DNA of 64,000 nt, from NCBI RefSeq assembly GCF_037126465.1, contig NC_088201.1:26644550-26708549 (forward strand). The letters run 5' to 3'. Positions 54,776 through 64,000 of the stretch are shown here, in pieces. Numbering within the stretch: the stretch's first letter is position 1; every line of letters begins with the position of its first letter. The position numbers were made by a program, and so were the translations under genes. The stretch comes from Ornithodoros turicata (lineage: Eukaryota > Arthropoda > Arachnida > Ixodida > Argasidae). Below the pieces are notes generated by a model. The model saw only the letters and a list, made by a program, of their open reading frames with translations. It searched no databases and was not told where the DNA came from.

Positions 54776-55098
54776 GTGGGGGGGCTTTGATGGCAAACTG
54801 AGAAGCGAGCACCCGAATCAGCTGTAGAGCAATCAAATCCGGTACTGAGGAATCCCATCCGAATCCACTAGCGAAAAACGCGTGGTGGCTCCAAGGCGAC
54901 GAAAGAGCGTGGTGGTTTCTACTAAATGTGCCCTGTAGTGGGCGATTACTATACATACGTTTAGGAAGCTACATGTGCGGGTCTGTAGAAGACACAGGAC
55001 ATACCATAGAGTCCTGTCGACGATATCAGCAGCAGCGGCACCACCTCCAAGCAATTCTATAGCCCGAAATGAGAGCGGACATTTTGATGCGATGAAGG

Positions 55099-55357
55099 TG
55101 GTGGTGGTGGTGATGTTGAAAGGGCTTGCCGTTGTCGGCCTCACGTATGTGGGCAACGTCACGACTGACGCCCTGGGGAAATGTGCGTCCTGGGCCGACT
55201 TCTAGGGGAACTGTGCCGACATATGTCTGAAAGCGTCTGAGGAAAACCCAGGAAAAACCCCAGACAGCACAGCCGGCACCGGGATTCGAACCCGGGTACC
55301 TCCCAGTCTCGACGTGACATGGCTAGCACGCTAACCACTGAGCCACGGGCGCTGGGA
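55099..55357 (-). mobile_element. tRNA-derived SINE, full length with target duplication
   Basis: On the minus strand the head reads GTGGCTCAGTGGTTAGCGTG (A box) and GGGTTCGAATCCCGGTGCCG (B box). The body follows (GCTGTGCTGTCTGGGGTTTT, CTCAGACGCTTTCAGACATA) with a CCA/CCACC tail. GCGATGAAGG(T) lies on both sides (55089-55099 and 55358-55368), a target-site duplication. Resembles the tick Ruka class (from memory). It is not a functional tRNA: no proper acceptor stem closes around the head. Confidence 0.85.
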
Positions 55358-55639
55358 GCGATGAAGGTCCTGCGGGCTTTGCCCCCGGCCAAACACTTCC
55401 AACAACAACTACTACTATACATGAATGACGATGACGTGATTCACCGCAACAATTGCGGTACCATACCTCAGTGCGTGTGGGTTAATATATGAGTGAGATG
55501 ACGATGAAAAAGATGGGGCATATACACACTCGCACACACACACGACACACGCAAATGAGATATCACACACGCAGGTGCGTCGTAACTGATGGGGATAGTA
55601 GTTCATCCGGTCGGTCACCGGAGATGTAGTTCTGTGAAG

Positions 55640-55975
55640 GTCACACCTCCGCATTGATGGCAAAAGCTCTCAGGTCAGAGGAGTTCAAGCAGGCTAGTAG
55701 ACGTCAAGAAGGCATTGACGGTACTGTACAGGGTTAGAACAAGTACCCAAGATTGCGACAAGGCTGAGCGGCTCGTTGTTTATACGAGTCCGTTGGGACT
55801 GGAGCATTGCACTCTCCGAACTGTATAGAGGGAAGTCGACGAGGACGTGTTGAATGCCTGCCGCCATGCCGCAGTTGGAACACGAGCTGGTTGAAGCATA
55901 CCCTAGTCTGTGTCTGACCTGCGGGGTGAAAACCACATTGAGGCGGAGTCGATGCAGAAGGGAGGAGAGACAACG
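55640..55975 (-). pseudogene. LINE C-terminal fragment
   Basis: Minus frame reading HRLGYASTSSCSNCGMAAGI, QHVLVDFPLYSSESAMLQ, then GTCSNPVQYRQCLLDVY and a stop. This is the Cys/His C-terminal domain of a jockey-like LINE, with a frameshift at its N-terminal side (about 55930). Confidence 0.78.
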
Positions 55976-56209
55976 GGGCTAACGGCCTGGGAGGGAAAAC
56001 GACAAAGTTGTGTCTACGGCGTGCAACAAGGACCTGTCTGTAATGTCCCGGCGATATTGTTGCGCCGCCATTGGTTGTATCGTCCCCGACAAGAATGCCC
56101 TCCTGTCACCAAGGGTCAACAAAACACTTCCAAGCCCGGCTGGCGTTTGGGCATTTTCATACAGAACACAAAGTTGGAGGATGTACTAGCTGTGATGTGA
56201 CACGCGACC

Positions 56210-58280
56210 ATGTCTGCCATTTCCTTTTTCGTTCCTGTACTCCTTAATTATCAGTTTACTTACTTGATTTAATCTCTAGCTGGACTGGAGTATAGGCGGT
56301 CCTCTTCATGAGCGCCAAAATCTAGATTTGATTTTTCCATGTACCAAACCAAAGCGATGGCAGCGCTCTGTTGGAGTTCCGGCCGAATCCGAGGTTCCTC
56401 GCCGGAGCAGGAAAGAGCGCTCCGTGGAGGAGCGAGTTCGTTTTTGAAACAACGACAAGCGAACCACGCGAACCGCTCCGGGTCCACCACGCATGCTCCG
56501 CCGGTGAGCAAGAAAACGTCCATCCAGGTCGATCAATCCGATTTGCCAATAAGGCCGATGGTTGACCGATATACTTTAAAGTTCAAGTTCATCAACGTTG
56601 ATGTGCGCTTACTAGAAAGCTGCCAATATAGGATCTATACAGGATACAGGATCAGGATACAGGATCTATACTCTTCGTTAGAAACAGAGCGACCCAGGGT
56701 AAGACGAGACAAAACGTAGCTGGGGGTCGAACATTTCATGGGGATCTTCCGAGGATTTCGGGCAACCTGGTACCATGGTACAAGTTGCTCAGACACGACA
56801 TCCTCCGCGAGGGACGGTGTGCCGTGCTCTTTGAGGGGGGGGGAGGGTTATTCCGTGGACGGACCACCGTGGTGACCACATTGTCTCGCGACTTAAAAGT
56901 CACGAATTCTTTTGGCATTTCTCGGGGTATATGAGGTAAAACGTGTTCTATACCCCAAAACACGGAGGTCGACCTTATACTGCATCTCTCTCTCTTTGCT
57001 ACCGACGGTCGTCTGTCGACAACAGCTGAAGAGCGCCTATAAAAGGAACGACAATCATCAGCGGCCACACCCATGCGTGTATTCCAACCGGCGTGGGCTG
57101 TGGGCAACCTGCTTGGGGCTGTCGACAACCTTCCAGACAGGCGTATACACAACACTTACACTGAAACGTCAACGCGCAAACGCGATGGCTTCACTAGCCG
57201 TGGAAGGTCATTGTCCTGTGCCATCGAAGGGGGGATGAAACGTTCGCGTTCAAGTACATGATGCGTGGCAACGCGTACAGGAAAGTACGTCACGTGGTTG
57301 ATTGTTCAGAGTCATGTACGAACAAGACTTGTACAACTCGGTATTCCTCGCGATTTCGTGCACTCTGAGCTATACCTTAGCTGAAAGGTCAAAAGCATGC
57401 AGGCTCGTGCGAAGATTCGAATTTTTCGAACGCCGAAGCGAACAATTCTATATTCGATTTCCGAATCGTATTTGAATTTTCCATCGAATCAATGTTTCTT
57501 CCAAACCGAATATGTTCTAATAGTTACAAAGAAGCGCAACGGTAAGGCGGACAACGGCACGGGGGAAGGCATAAAACGAAGTGGCGTACCGTTACTTAAT
57601 GTTCTGATCCGTATGAATATAATACGTATATGTACCCGGTCTGGATATACAAGTATTCGTTTTGTGTTTGCTTTGGCTATGTATCTATTCGCTTCGGTGA
57701 TGTATCTACTGACGTGGTATCGACTTCGGTTTTAAAATAATTATTCGCACGTGCCTAAGTCAAAATAGTTCTACACAGGAACGTGCGAATCAGGTTTTGC
57801 TTCTGCAGGTCTGCACATAAGCCTGATGGCTTCTATACGGCTTTGATGAATGCACAACCTCATAGCATCACAGAAAATCCTCCCGAGGAAGCGCAATTCG
57901 ATACGCGGTGCTCTTTCTGCAGTTTGAGGTTGATTGCCCAGTGAAAGCTTCATCCCTCGCCTTCTATTCGGGATACTGCCAATGGAAACTGCCAAAAGGA
58001 ACATCTTCGGTAGGAAGGAACATCTCGAAGGAACCGAAACCACTGATGTACTGCTCGAGTATACGCTCGTTATTTTTATGAAAACAATAAAGAAAATGGA
58101 GTGACTTACTGTTGGCATTGAGGGACGTGGCTTGTGTTACAACGGCAAAGTGTTCACGCCACCACCATTGGCCCCCTTCTCTGGTGAGAGTTGGGGTGTT
58201 TTGAGTGCTCGACTAAAACAAAAATCCTCTCAAGATATTATCTGGAATATTTTTTTTTTTTCAGGTGTACGTGTTTTTAG
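56210..58280. other. no supported gene
   Basis: Frames at 56339-56719, 56736-57155 and 57771-58118 have no recognisable domains. 57395-57500 is a degenerate TTCGAATTT-type sequence also seen near 38260-38350. A tandem AGGATACAGGATCTATAC occurs near 56630-56670. Confidence 0.35.
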
Positions 58281-58284
58281 GGGG

Positions 58285-58660
58285 AGGGGGGTGCGCTCTT
58301 AAAAGAGGACTTCACCACATAGCGCGCTAAAGGTCAACCATTGCACGGAATGATATACCCTCTCTCGCCTCTTACGCCTCTCGTTCTCAACATATCAGGG
58401 GAGAGCAAAATGGCATTCGTGATGATAGTTGGCTGGGAGCGTGCTATGCGGTGAAGACCCCTCTAGCTACATGCACTGCACTGCATGCGGTGCACTTCGG
58501 TCTCATCGGGTTCATTCATCCTGTACATAGCTCACCTTCACTCCTTCATCCTTTTTTTTTTTTGCTATTTTTTTTTTTTGCTATTGACGATGCCCACTCG
58601 CGTGTGGCCAACAACGGCAAGTCTATTCACCCCCTTTTTTTTATTTTAAGAGTGCGTATG
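58285..58660. mobile_element. truncated CACTCT MITE and T-runs
   Basis: 58290-58455 keeps GACTTCACCACATAGCGCGC and GGGAGCGTGCTATGCGGTGA. Followed by T-runs at 58551-58580 and a SINE-tail-like GGCCAACAACGGCAAG. Confidence 0.5.
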
Positions 58661-58901
58661 TGCGAAGCGCAAAAAGCAAGAAATATGCTTGTTCTCCGAC
58701 TAAATTGCCTCCGATATTGTCTCTTAATGCGTAGTTTCTCAGCAGCATTTCAAATTTGATTACGCGTTTTCGCAAGTGTCGTCAGTGAGGGGGAAGAAGA
58801 AGAAGATGCTGAGTGCAGCAGAGATACACGTACATACAGATACAGGTACAAGATAATTTAGATGCAGATGCTCTCCCACTCCACATCAAGTCCACACTCC
58901 G

Positions 58902-59584
58902 CACCACCACTTCACCGCCTAGCACGCTGTGCGCCAACCATTGCCAGGAATGATAGAGTTATCGCTTCTGATTCCAATAGAGTGGGGCGTGCGCCTTTTT
59001 TTCTTTCTTTTTTTTTTTTTTTTTGTGGCAACTTGGATATATAATAGTTGCCAAGTCTCGCTAAGTCCGCGGGCGCGTTCTCAGGTGATCCTTTTACAGC
59101 GTCAGCTGTATAGCGGAGACTTTCCCGAGATCGCGTCGTCGTCGGCGGCATTCGTATGTCCGCACAAAATCTTATCGCATGTGCGCTCAGCGCTGGGAGT
59201 AAGGAGGAGAATCCCGCTAGTTTACAACCGCTATCGACGGAATAAAAGCCAAAGTACGTCAGTTTTCCAGCGTCAGCTGTGCCGTGCAGCTTCCCACAGG
59301 ACTCGTGGTGGCCGTGCGCTACTTCTCGCCTCGCACCGCGCCGGAACGCATCCGCGACTTTATCGTGCGTGTGCTCGCGCCTAACCGCACGCACAAGCGT
59401 TTTCATTTCTTCTTATTTTTTTACAAGGCTTCTGACGGCAGTGAGGGAGGGGCGCTTCAGATTTGCCCTGTCCCGGGCGCAAACTCTTCTCGCGACGGCT
59501 CTGATCAGGAGTAAGAACAGTACCATTCTGTGCAGTGGTTGGCCTTCACCGTACTGTGTAGGTGAAGCTCTGTTTTAAGAGTGC
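58902..59584. mobile_element. CACTCT MITE split by other repeats
   Basis: Left part 58902-59055 (ACTTCACCGCCTAGCACGCT), right part 59520-59584 (GTAGGTGAAGCTCTGTTTTA). Between them is foreign sequence, including 59398-59512, the right half of the 3.6-kb repeat family (CTTCTGACGGCAGTGAGGGA). Confidence 0.6.
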
Positions 59585-59606
59585 AGGCAGGTGGAATCGA
59601 CTCCTG

Positions 59607-59881
59607 CACTCTAAAAACAGAGCTTCACCGCATAGCACGCTCCTAGACAACCATCATCCCAAACGACAACATTCTCTTCCTTGATTTGCTGAAAACGGGG
59701 GGCGTACGTCATTTTTGTGGCAATTATGAACTGCATAATGCCACAAAAATGGGGTACGGCCCCCGATTTCAGCAAATCATGCGAAGAACGATGTCACTCG
59801 GGATGATGGTTGGCTAGGAGCGTGCTGTGTGGTGAAGTTCATTTTTAAGAGCCCTTTCATTAACCACCATTTTTAAGAGTG
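59607..59881. mobile_element. palindromic CACTCT MITE
   Basis: CACTCTAAAAACAGAGCTTC ... GTGAAGTTCATTTTTAAGAG. A short repeated end (CCATTTTTAAGAGTG) follows to 59881. Confidence 0.75.
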
Positions 59882-60039
59882 TGGAGCTGAACTTGATCAC
59901 CTCAATCACCATAAATTGTCAAAAAAGAAGAAAAACGAGACTGTGTGTAGACACCGGAAAGCCGCAATGCCATCACACAACCGGAGACGACTCCCCAAAT
60001 ACTAGACCACTTCAGAAAATCCCAGAGAGCTGCATGGCT

Positions 60040-60095
60040 GACCTCTCCCCTTTCTTTTCTTCTTTTTCTGTCAATAAATCCCCCCCCCCCCCCCC
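60040..60095 (+). repeat. AATAAA plus C-run tail
   Basis: CTTTCTTTTCTTCTTTTTCT, GTCAATAAATC and about 16 C; compare 51940-51978. Confidence 0.5.
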
Positions 60096-60326
60096 AAGAG
60101 AGCTTAGCCCCGCTTTGAACTATGGGAACTTGCCGATATCAAAAGAGGAGAAGGTCTCCAAACTGTTTCGGTTCCCCCTCTCTCGACCGATTGTCGGAGT
60201 CAAGGTAAGCGAAAACGTAACGTGAGACAGTTCTCCCTTCCTCATTCCAGCAATATCCCAGCATGCAACGCGTGCGCAAGGAGTACTGGGATTTTCTGAA
60301 ATCGTCTCCTGTTGGACGTCTTGCAC

Positions 60327-60483
60327 TCTAAAGACAGAGGGGGGTAATGTCGCAATTGGCTCGCCTTTATTGGCCACAAACGTACGCCTCCCATTTTCAA
60401 CAAATCAATGAAGAGAACGATGTCATTCGGGATGATGGTTGGCTAGGATGCGTGCTCTGCGGTGAAGTTATGTTTGTAGGGTG
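60327..60483. mobile_element. truncated CACTCT MITE
   Basis: CACTCTAAAGACAGAGG at left and TGCGGTGAAGTTATGTTTGT at right, interior shortened. Confidence 0.5.
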
Positions 60484-61600
60484 TGGGTAACTCCAAGATA
60501 CCACACCACACAAGACGTCACGTCAGGGTACCACCATGTGCGCATGGCAGAAGACATTTTTAAAAAAGACAGATCTGCCACTACGTGTATTGACTTCCTC
60601 GTGCACACCATCCGCGTGGGGAAGCTGCAGCCACGCGGCACACTGAAAATGTTACCGCATAAAATGGGGTCTATGAAAAGGGAGAAATAAAGACAACATA
60701 AAGGAACGATTATTTTGAATTATAGTTCCTCTTCGTGCACAAAACCGATTATTTACTCCGGATATTTACGGAATAACATAACCATTAAGTGCAGTATCGT
60801 CGATCGTTCTCAAGCGTACCGACGTACTTCTAATTACATAGCTCTCGCGCACCCACACTCGTTATTCGTTTGATGAAGCTCTCGACGACCTTAATGCATG
60901 AGCGCACTACGAACGCGGACAAAGAAGGGAAGTGACGAAAAAAGATGACGCGCTACCTTGTGATCAAATACAATGGAACACAATAAAGCTTCTCGACGCC
61001 TTTCATCTTTATTACTGTTCGATTCATCCGAAAAATAACGGCCGATGCAGTCCAATTAACGAGCGACTAGACATCTGCACCAAGACCTCTATCAATTAGA
61101 GCGAACTTTTCACGGGTGATTATTCCGGTAATTCAAACTCGGTGGATGATTCCCTTACTTTGGCGTAACCTTTTATAATAAGGAAGCGCTGACATTAAAG
61201 AGAGCTGTTGCATGCCGTTTTTACATTGCGGTAACAACGGGCGTCTTCACAAGAGTACGTGGGAGTCTCTTTTTAAATGAAGCCTCCTTGTTCTTCATTT
61301 TGTCGCCGTTGGTTGGTGGCGTGTTATTGCCGAGCGCCTGCCTGTACCGGTGTCGTGGAATGTTGTTCGTGTGGAAGGCGGGGATCATGCGTGGGGGGGG
61401 GGGGGGAGGCGATCGCCCCCCCAAAACGACAGTTTATAGATTGGATTTCCCTCTCTCCCCTCCCCCACTACGCGCTCCGACAAAGGAACCGCCCCCCCCC
61501 CCCAAAAAAAAAAAAACGAGGGTCTGGACCCGCCCCTGCCTGAGAAGCTATGTCCCATCCTCCAGTCTTCAATGACAGGCATTACACGACGGGACAAAAC
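60484..61600. other. no gene; G/C runs near 61.4-61.5 kb
   Basis: 60484-61370 shows no supported frame. 61391-61406 is a G-run and 61494-61504 a C-run, in a repeat also hinted at near 21540. Confidence 0.4.
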
Positions 61601-61605
61601 AAATC

Positions 61606-61990
61606 TTACAGATTATCCACCATAGGGAAGACATATTCCGCGTTAAAATGTGACTCAACCAGAATGTTTTGTGCGTTTGGTTGTCTAGGATGAAGATGGT
61701 AATTGCAGGGAGCGCAGCCAACATCGACGCCTGCTGGAGGCCTGCTGGAGGCTGGAGGCCAAGCCCCAACACTTCGCGCGCGTCTAAAAGAGACGAGTGT
61801 CAACTCTGTCTGGATGAAGTTGTAGATGTCACCGGTGGTATATCGTCCGCAGTGGAGCAGCATGTGCGTTGTCAATGTCCTTCACACGTGAGGCAGTTCG
61901 ACAGATCTGCAACTTCTTGTGCAGAAAGGCAGTGCCGAAAGAACATAGAGTCGAAGTGGTCGCCTGAGGCTTTCTAGGACGCAAGTCGTG
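61606..61990 (-). pseudogene. LINE C-terminal fragment, diverged
   Basis: Minus strand with one frame change near 61860: CRTASRVKDIDNAH continues as HMLLHCGRYTTGDIYNFIQT. The Cys-x-x-Cys/His-Met-Leu-Leu-x-Cys layout is typical of LINE C-termini. Confidence 0.5.
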
Positions 61991-62345
61991 ATGTTGTACG
62001 TCGGAGTATCGCCGCTTCTGGTTAGCAAGGAGAGTTCCGCTGTTAATCACGTAGCCGTGCTCTGGTCATTCATAGTACTCTGATAAACATTCATTTGGCG
62101 CCGTATCCCGTGAAGTGAACATATGCGCAATGAACAGTCATTGAACATGCGCATTGCGCCACCGAGCGTATAACGCGTCAACTTTTCAAAGAGCATTGGA
62201 TCCAATGTTCCCTGACAGGTTGACACGTTTGGTGGCGCTACGCATGTTCAATGGCCGGTGGTTTCAATGATAATTCAAAACTATCCGTGTGACAGGGGTA
62301 TAAGAATGATTTGAATGCCTTATTGGCCAGTAGCTATACCAAAGG

Positions 62346-63960
62346 TGCCGAAGTGGCGGCCCGCGTGGCCCCCGAGCAAAAAAAAAAAAAAATTGGCCCT
62401 CGTGAACAGGCGTGGCGTTATCATTGTGCTCTGTACTCGTGCAGTTTATCTTGAAAACTGTTACCACAGGCCTGTAACAGCCGCTGACTCTCTAACTAAG
62501 ACACGAGCGGGGCAAGTCGGCACATGACAACAGCGAAGACGACAGAAGTAACACAAAGACATCAAGGGAACGTCGAGCTTTCAACCTTTAATCATAATCA
62601 ACAGTGAATCATATGATAAAGGGTTGAAAGTTCGACGTTCCCTATCTGTCTCGGCGTTGCTTTCATGGTCTTCGCTGATGAGTCTCTAAACCTGCCCTGC
62701 ATGTTCTCGATTAATATTACTACAAGTACAATCCTACCCAAACTTCCGAGCAAACCCTACAATGCTTATTTGTAATATTGATACCTTCAATGCCACCAGA
62801 AACGGACCGGTTCAGTTGCAGGCTTTGTGATATCCCGAGTGAATTCGATCAAAGATGCTTCGACTGCAGCATACTTGAAACGGAGGTTTCTGGCTCGCCG
62901 TTTTCCGCTGTTGTTGTCAACGTCCCTGATGAATAACAAATGGAACTGATTGACCCGCAGTGCGACGCACCGATAAGGACAAGTTCGCTGAAGTTGGTGC
63001 GGCTTCGTTTTATTCTTACGTTGGACTAAAGTATCTAAAGCTACGTATGCTGTCGCGGACAAATCTGTCCATGAGGAAAACTTACACACACTGGCTTGAC
63101 GTAACAATGAAACAAAATGTAATATGACGTTTCGATGCCTGTTCGAGCATCATCATCAGAATGAAACAAGAAAAAGTACGCCATCCGAGTTCTACTTATA
63201 GCTTAGTCATGACCTTGTAGCAATCAGGTAGCGGCCCTGTGTGACTGTTACATGCGCTATCATTACGGTGAATGTGCCAAGATTCCAAAAAATTTCTTAC
63301 CCCCCCCCCCCCCCCCATATGCTCGTATGCCACGGTCTTTGGATTGTGAAAGTCAAAAGAATGAGCTGTTTTTAGCACGTGCTCGACAAGTTCTGTGCGG
63401 TGATTCACTGCCGGTGGTTTTGATATCTGTTGTTGATGTTCTTTCAGTCTTGTGGCTTTCTTTCTTCCAGTTTCTCCGACGTAGCAGGCACTGCATTGTT
63501 CACATTCCAACCTGTATACAACACCAGATTCTTCCATGTGGGGCACAGGGTCTTTGGGGTGACATAAAATATTATACAGTGTTTTGATGGGTTTAAAGGC
63601 TGTGTTTAAAACCCATCAAAACACTGTATAATATTTTATGTCACCCCAAAGACCCTATGCCCCCTCGTGATGTCCCCTGGCTTTTGGTCTATCTTTAAAT
63701 CTGTCCATGTTCGGTACAACATACGTCTAATAATAATAATTCGTGGCTTCAAGTCGCGAGACAATGGTGCCAACATATACGTCTGCGAGCAGGGGTATTT
63801 CTGTGATGAACCTGAATAAATCAAAGTTACGCTCACAACTAACAAACGAACACCTCAACGCAGTCCTTGAGCATGCAATTGCGCAATCACTTTCACACGA
63901 TGCTGACGCAATAGTTAAACGCAAGGTGTGCCAAGTTTCCTCATGAGTCATGACACAGCA
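62346..63960 (+). pseudogene. hAT-type transposon copy 2, interrupted by a Penelope insertion
   Basis: Begins GGCGGCCCGCGTGGCC and is collinear with 46447-48140. The C-terminal end is better kept here: 63780-63946 encodes SVMNLNKSKLRSQLTNEHLN then AVLEHAIAQSLSHDADAIVK, RKVCQVSS and a stop, the end of the hAT C-terminal domain. Upstream coding is too damaged to read. The 63074-63696 block is foreign. The copy may run past the window edge. Confidence 0.75.
63074..63696 (-). mobile_element. Penelope-like element fragments with GIY-YIG domain, 13-bp target duplication
   Basis: Inserted in hAT copy 2 between two copies of AAATCTGTCCATG (63061-63073 and 63697-63709); copy 1 has this once, so the site is defined. 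On the minus strand, 63600 down to 63196 encodes FKPIKTLYNILCHPKDPVPH, GVVYRLECEQCSACYVGETG, RLKEH and later RNFLESWHIHRN. This is the GIY-YIG endonuclease at the C-terminus of Penelope-like elements. A G-run sits inside the frame (EHMGGGGG). A second, inverted piece of the same segment (about 63600-63690) forms a hairpin with 55-bp arms. RT part absent. Confidence 0.85.
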
Positions 63961-64000
63961 AATAAAGAGGATTGCTGACCCTGTGATTGAGCAACGCTAA

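Noticed and set aside
55275..55357. tRNA gene
   Set aside because: Has A and B boxes but no closing acceptor stem, and continues into a SINE body with target duplications.
57771..58118. 115-codon minus ORF
   Set aside because: No domain recognised and no splice or promoter context; other frames are equally open over parts.
1..64000. Bacterial operons, origins, riboswitches or terminators
   Set aside because: Splice sites, an intron-bearing tRNA, SINE/LINE/hAT elements and satellites show a eukaryotic nuclear sequence; nothing prokaryotic was seen.

Overview
This is a eukaryotic nuclear window, most likely from a tick (Acari, Ixodida). The evidence is spliced genes with GT/AG introns, an intron-containing tRNA-Leu(CAA), a tRNA-derived SINE resembling the tick Ruka type, non-LTR and Penelope retroelement pieces, hAT, mariner and pogo-type relics, many palindromic MITEs and long poly-G/poly-C runs. 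The tick assignment rests on recognition of repeat types, not on a search, and I do not assign a genus.

The one clearly complete protein gene is on the minus strand, from 23972 down to 9774. It is a TMEM241 (SLC35D4) type nucleotide-sugar transporter, rebuilt from about 15 short exons whose splice sites and reading phases all agree. Thirteen exons are strong and two have weaker boundaries. Single-ORF inspection misses it because no exon exceeds about 106 nt. Its introns contain a LINE fragment, MITEs, pogo-like relics and a 1.4 kb long-TIR element. Its upstream neighbour is an intact tRNA-Leu gene (minus, 25335-25456). Two orphan exons with good splice sites lie on the plus strand near the left edge: the C-terminal part of an acyl-CoA synthetase/4-coumarate ligase-like enzyme (2602-2865) and an unidentified exon with a membrane segment (4814-4977).

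Layout. 0-5 kb: repeats, a hAT MITE, a dead mariner and the two orphan exons. 5.5-7.7 kb: a 134-bp satellite with higher-order structure. 7.7-24 kb: the TMEM241 gene. 24-28 kb: dispersed repeats and the tRNA. 28.1-37.5 kb: a degenerate 32-bp minisatellite broken up by inserted elements, including a miniature LTR retrotransposon with identical LTRs (29932-31102), a hAT derivative (31956-32752) and a TA-flanked MITE (34477-34693). 37.5-40 kb: LINE ends and a possible first exon. 41-43 kb, 48-54 kb and 58-60 kb: dense clusters of palindromic MITEs, often inside foldback elements. 46.4-48.1 kb and 62.3-64 kb: two copies of one hAT-type transposon. Each carries a different later insertion, so each serves as an empty-site reference for the other.

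Apart from TMEM241 and the tRNA, little here forms a working gene set. The window is mainly a record of layered transposition with readable target-site duplications. I found no CRISPR array, operon, rRNA gene or prokaryotic feature.
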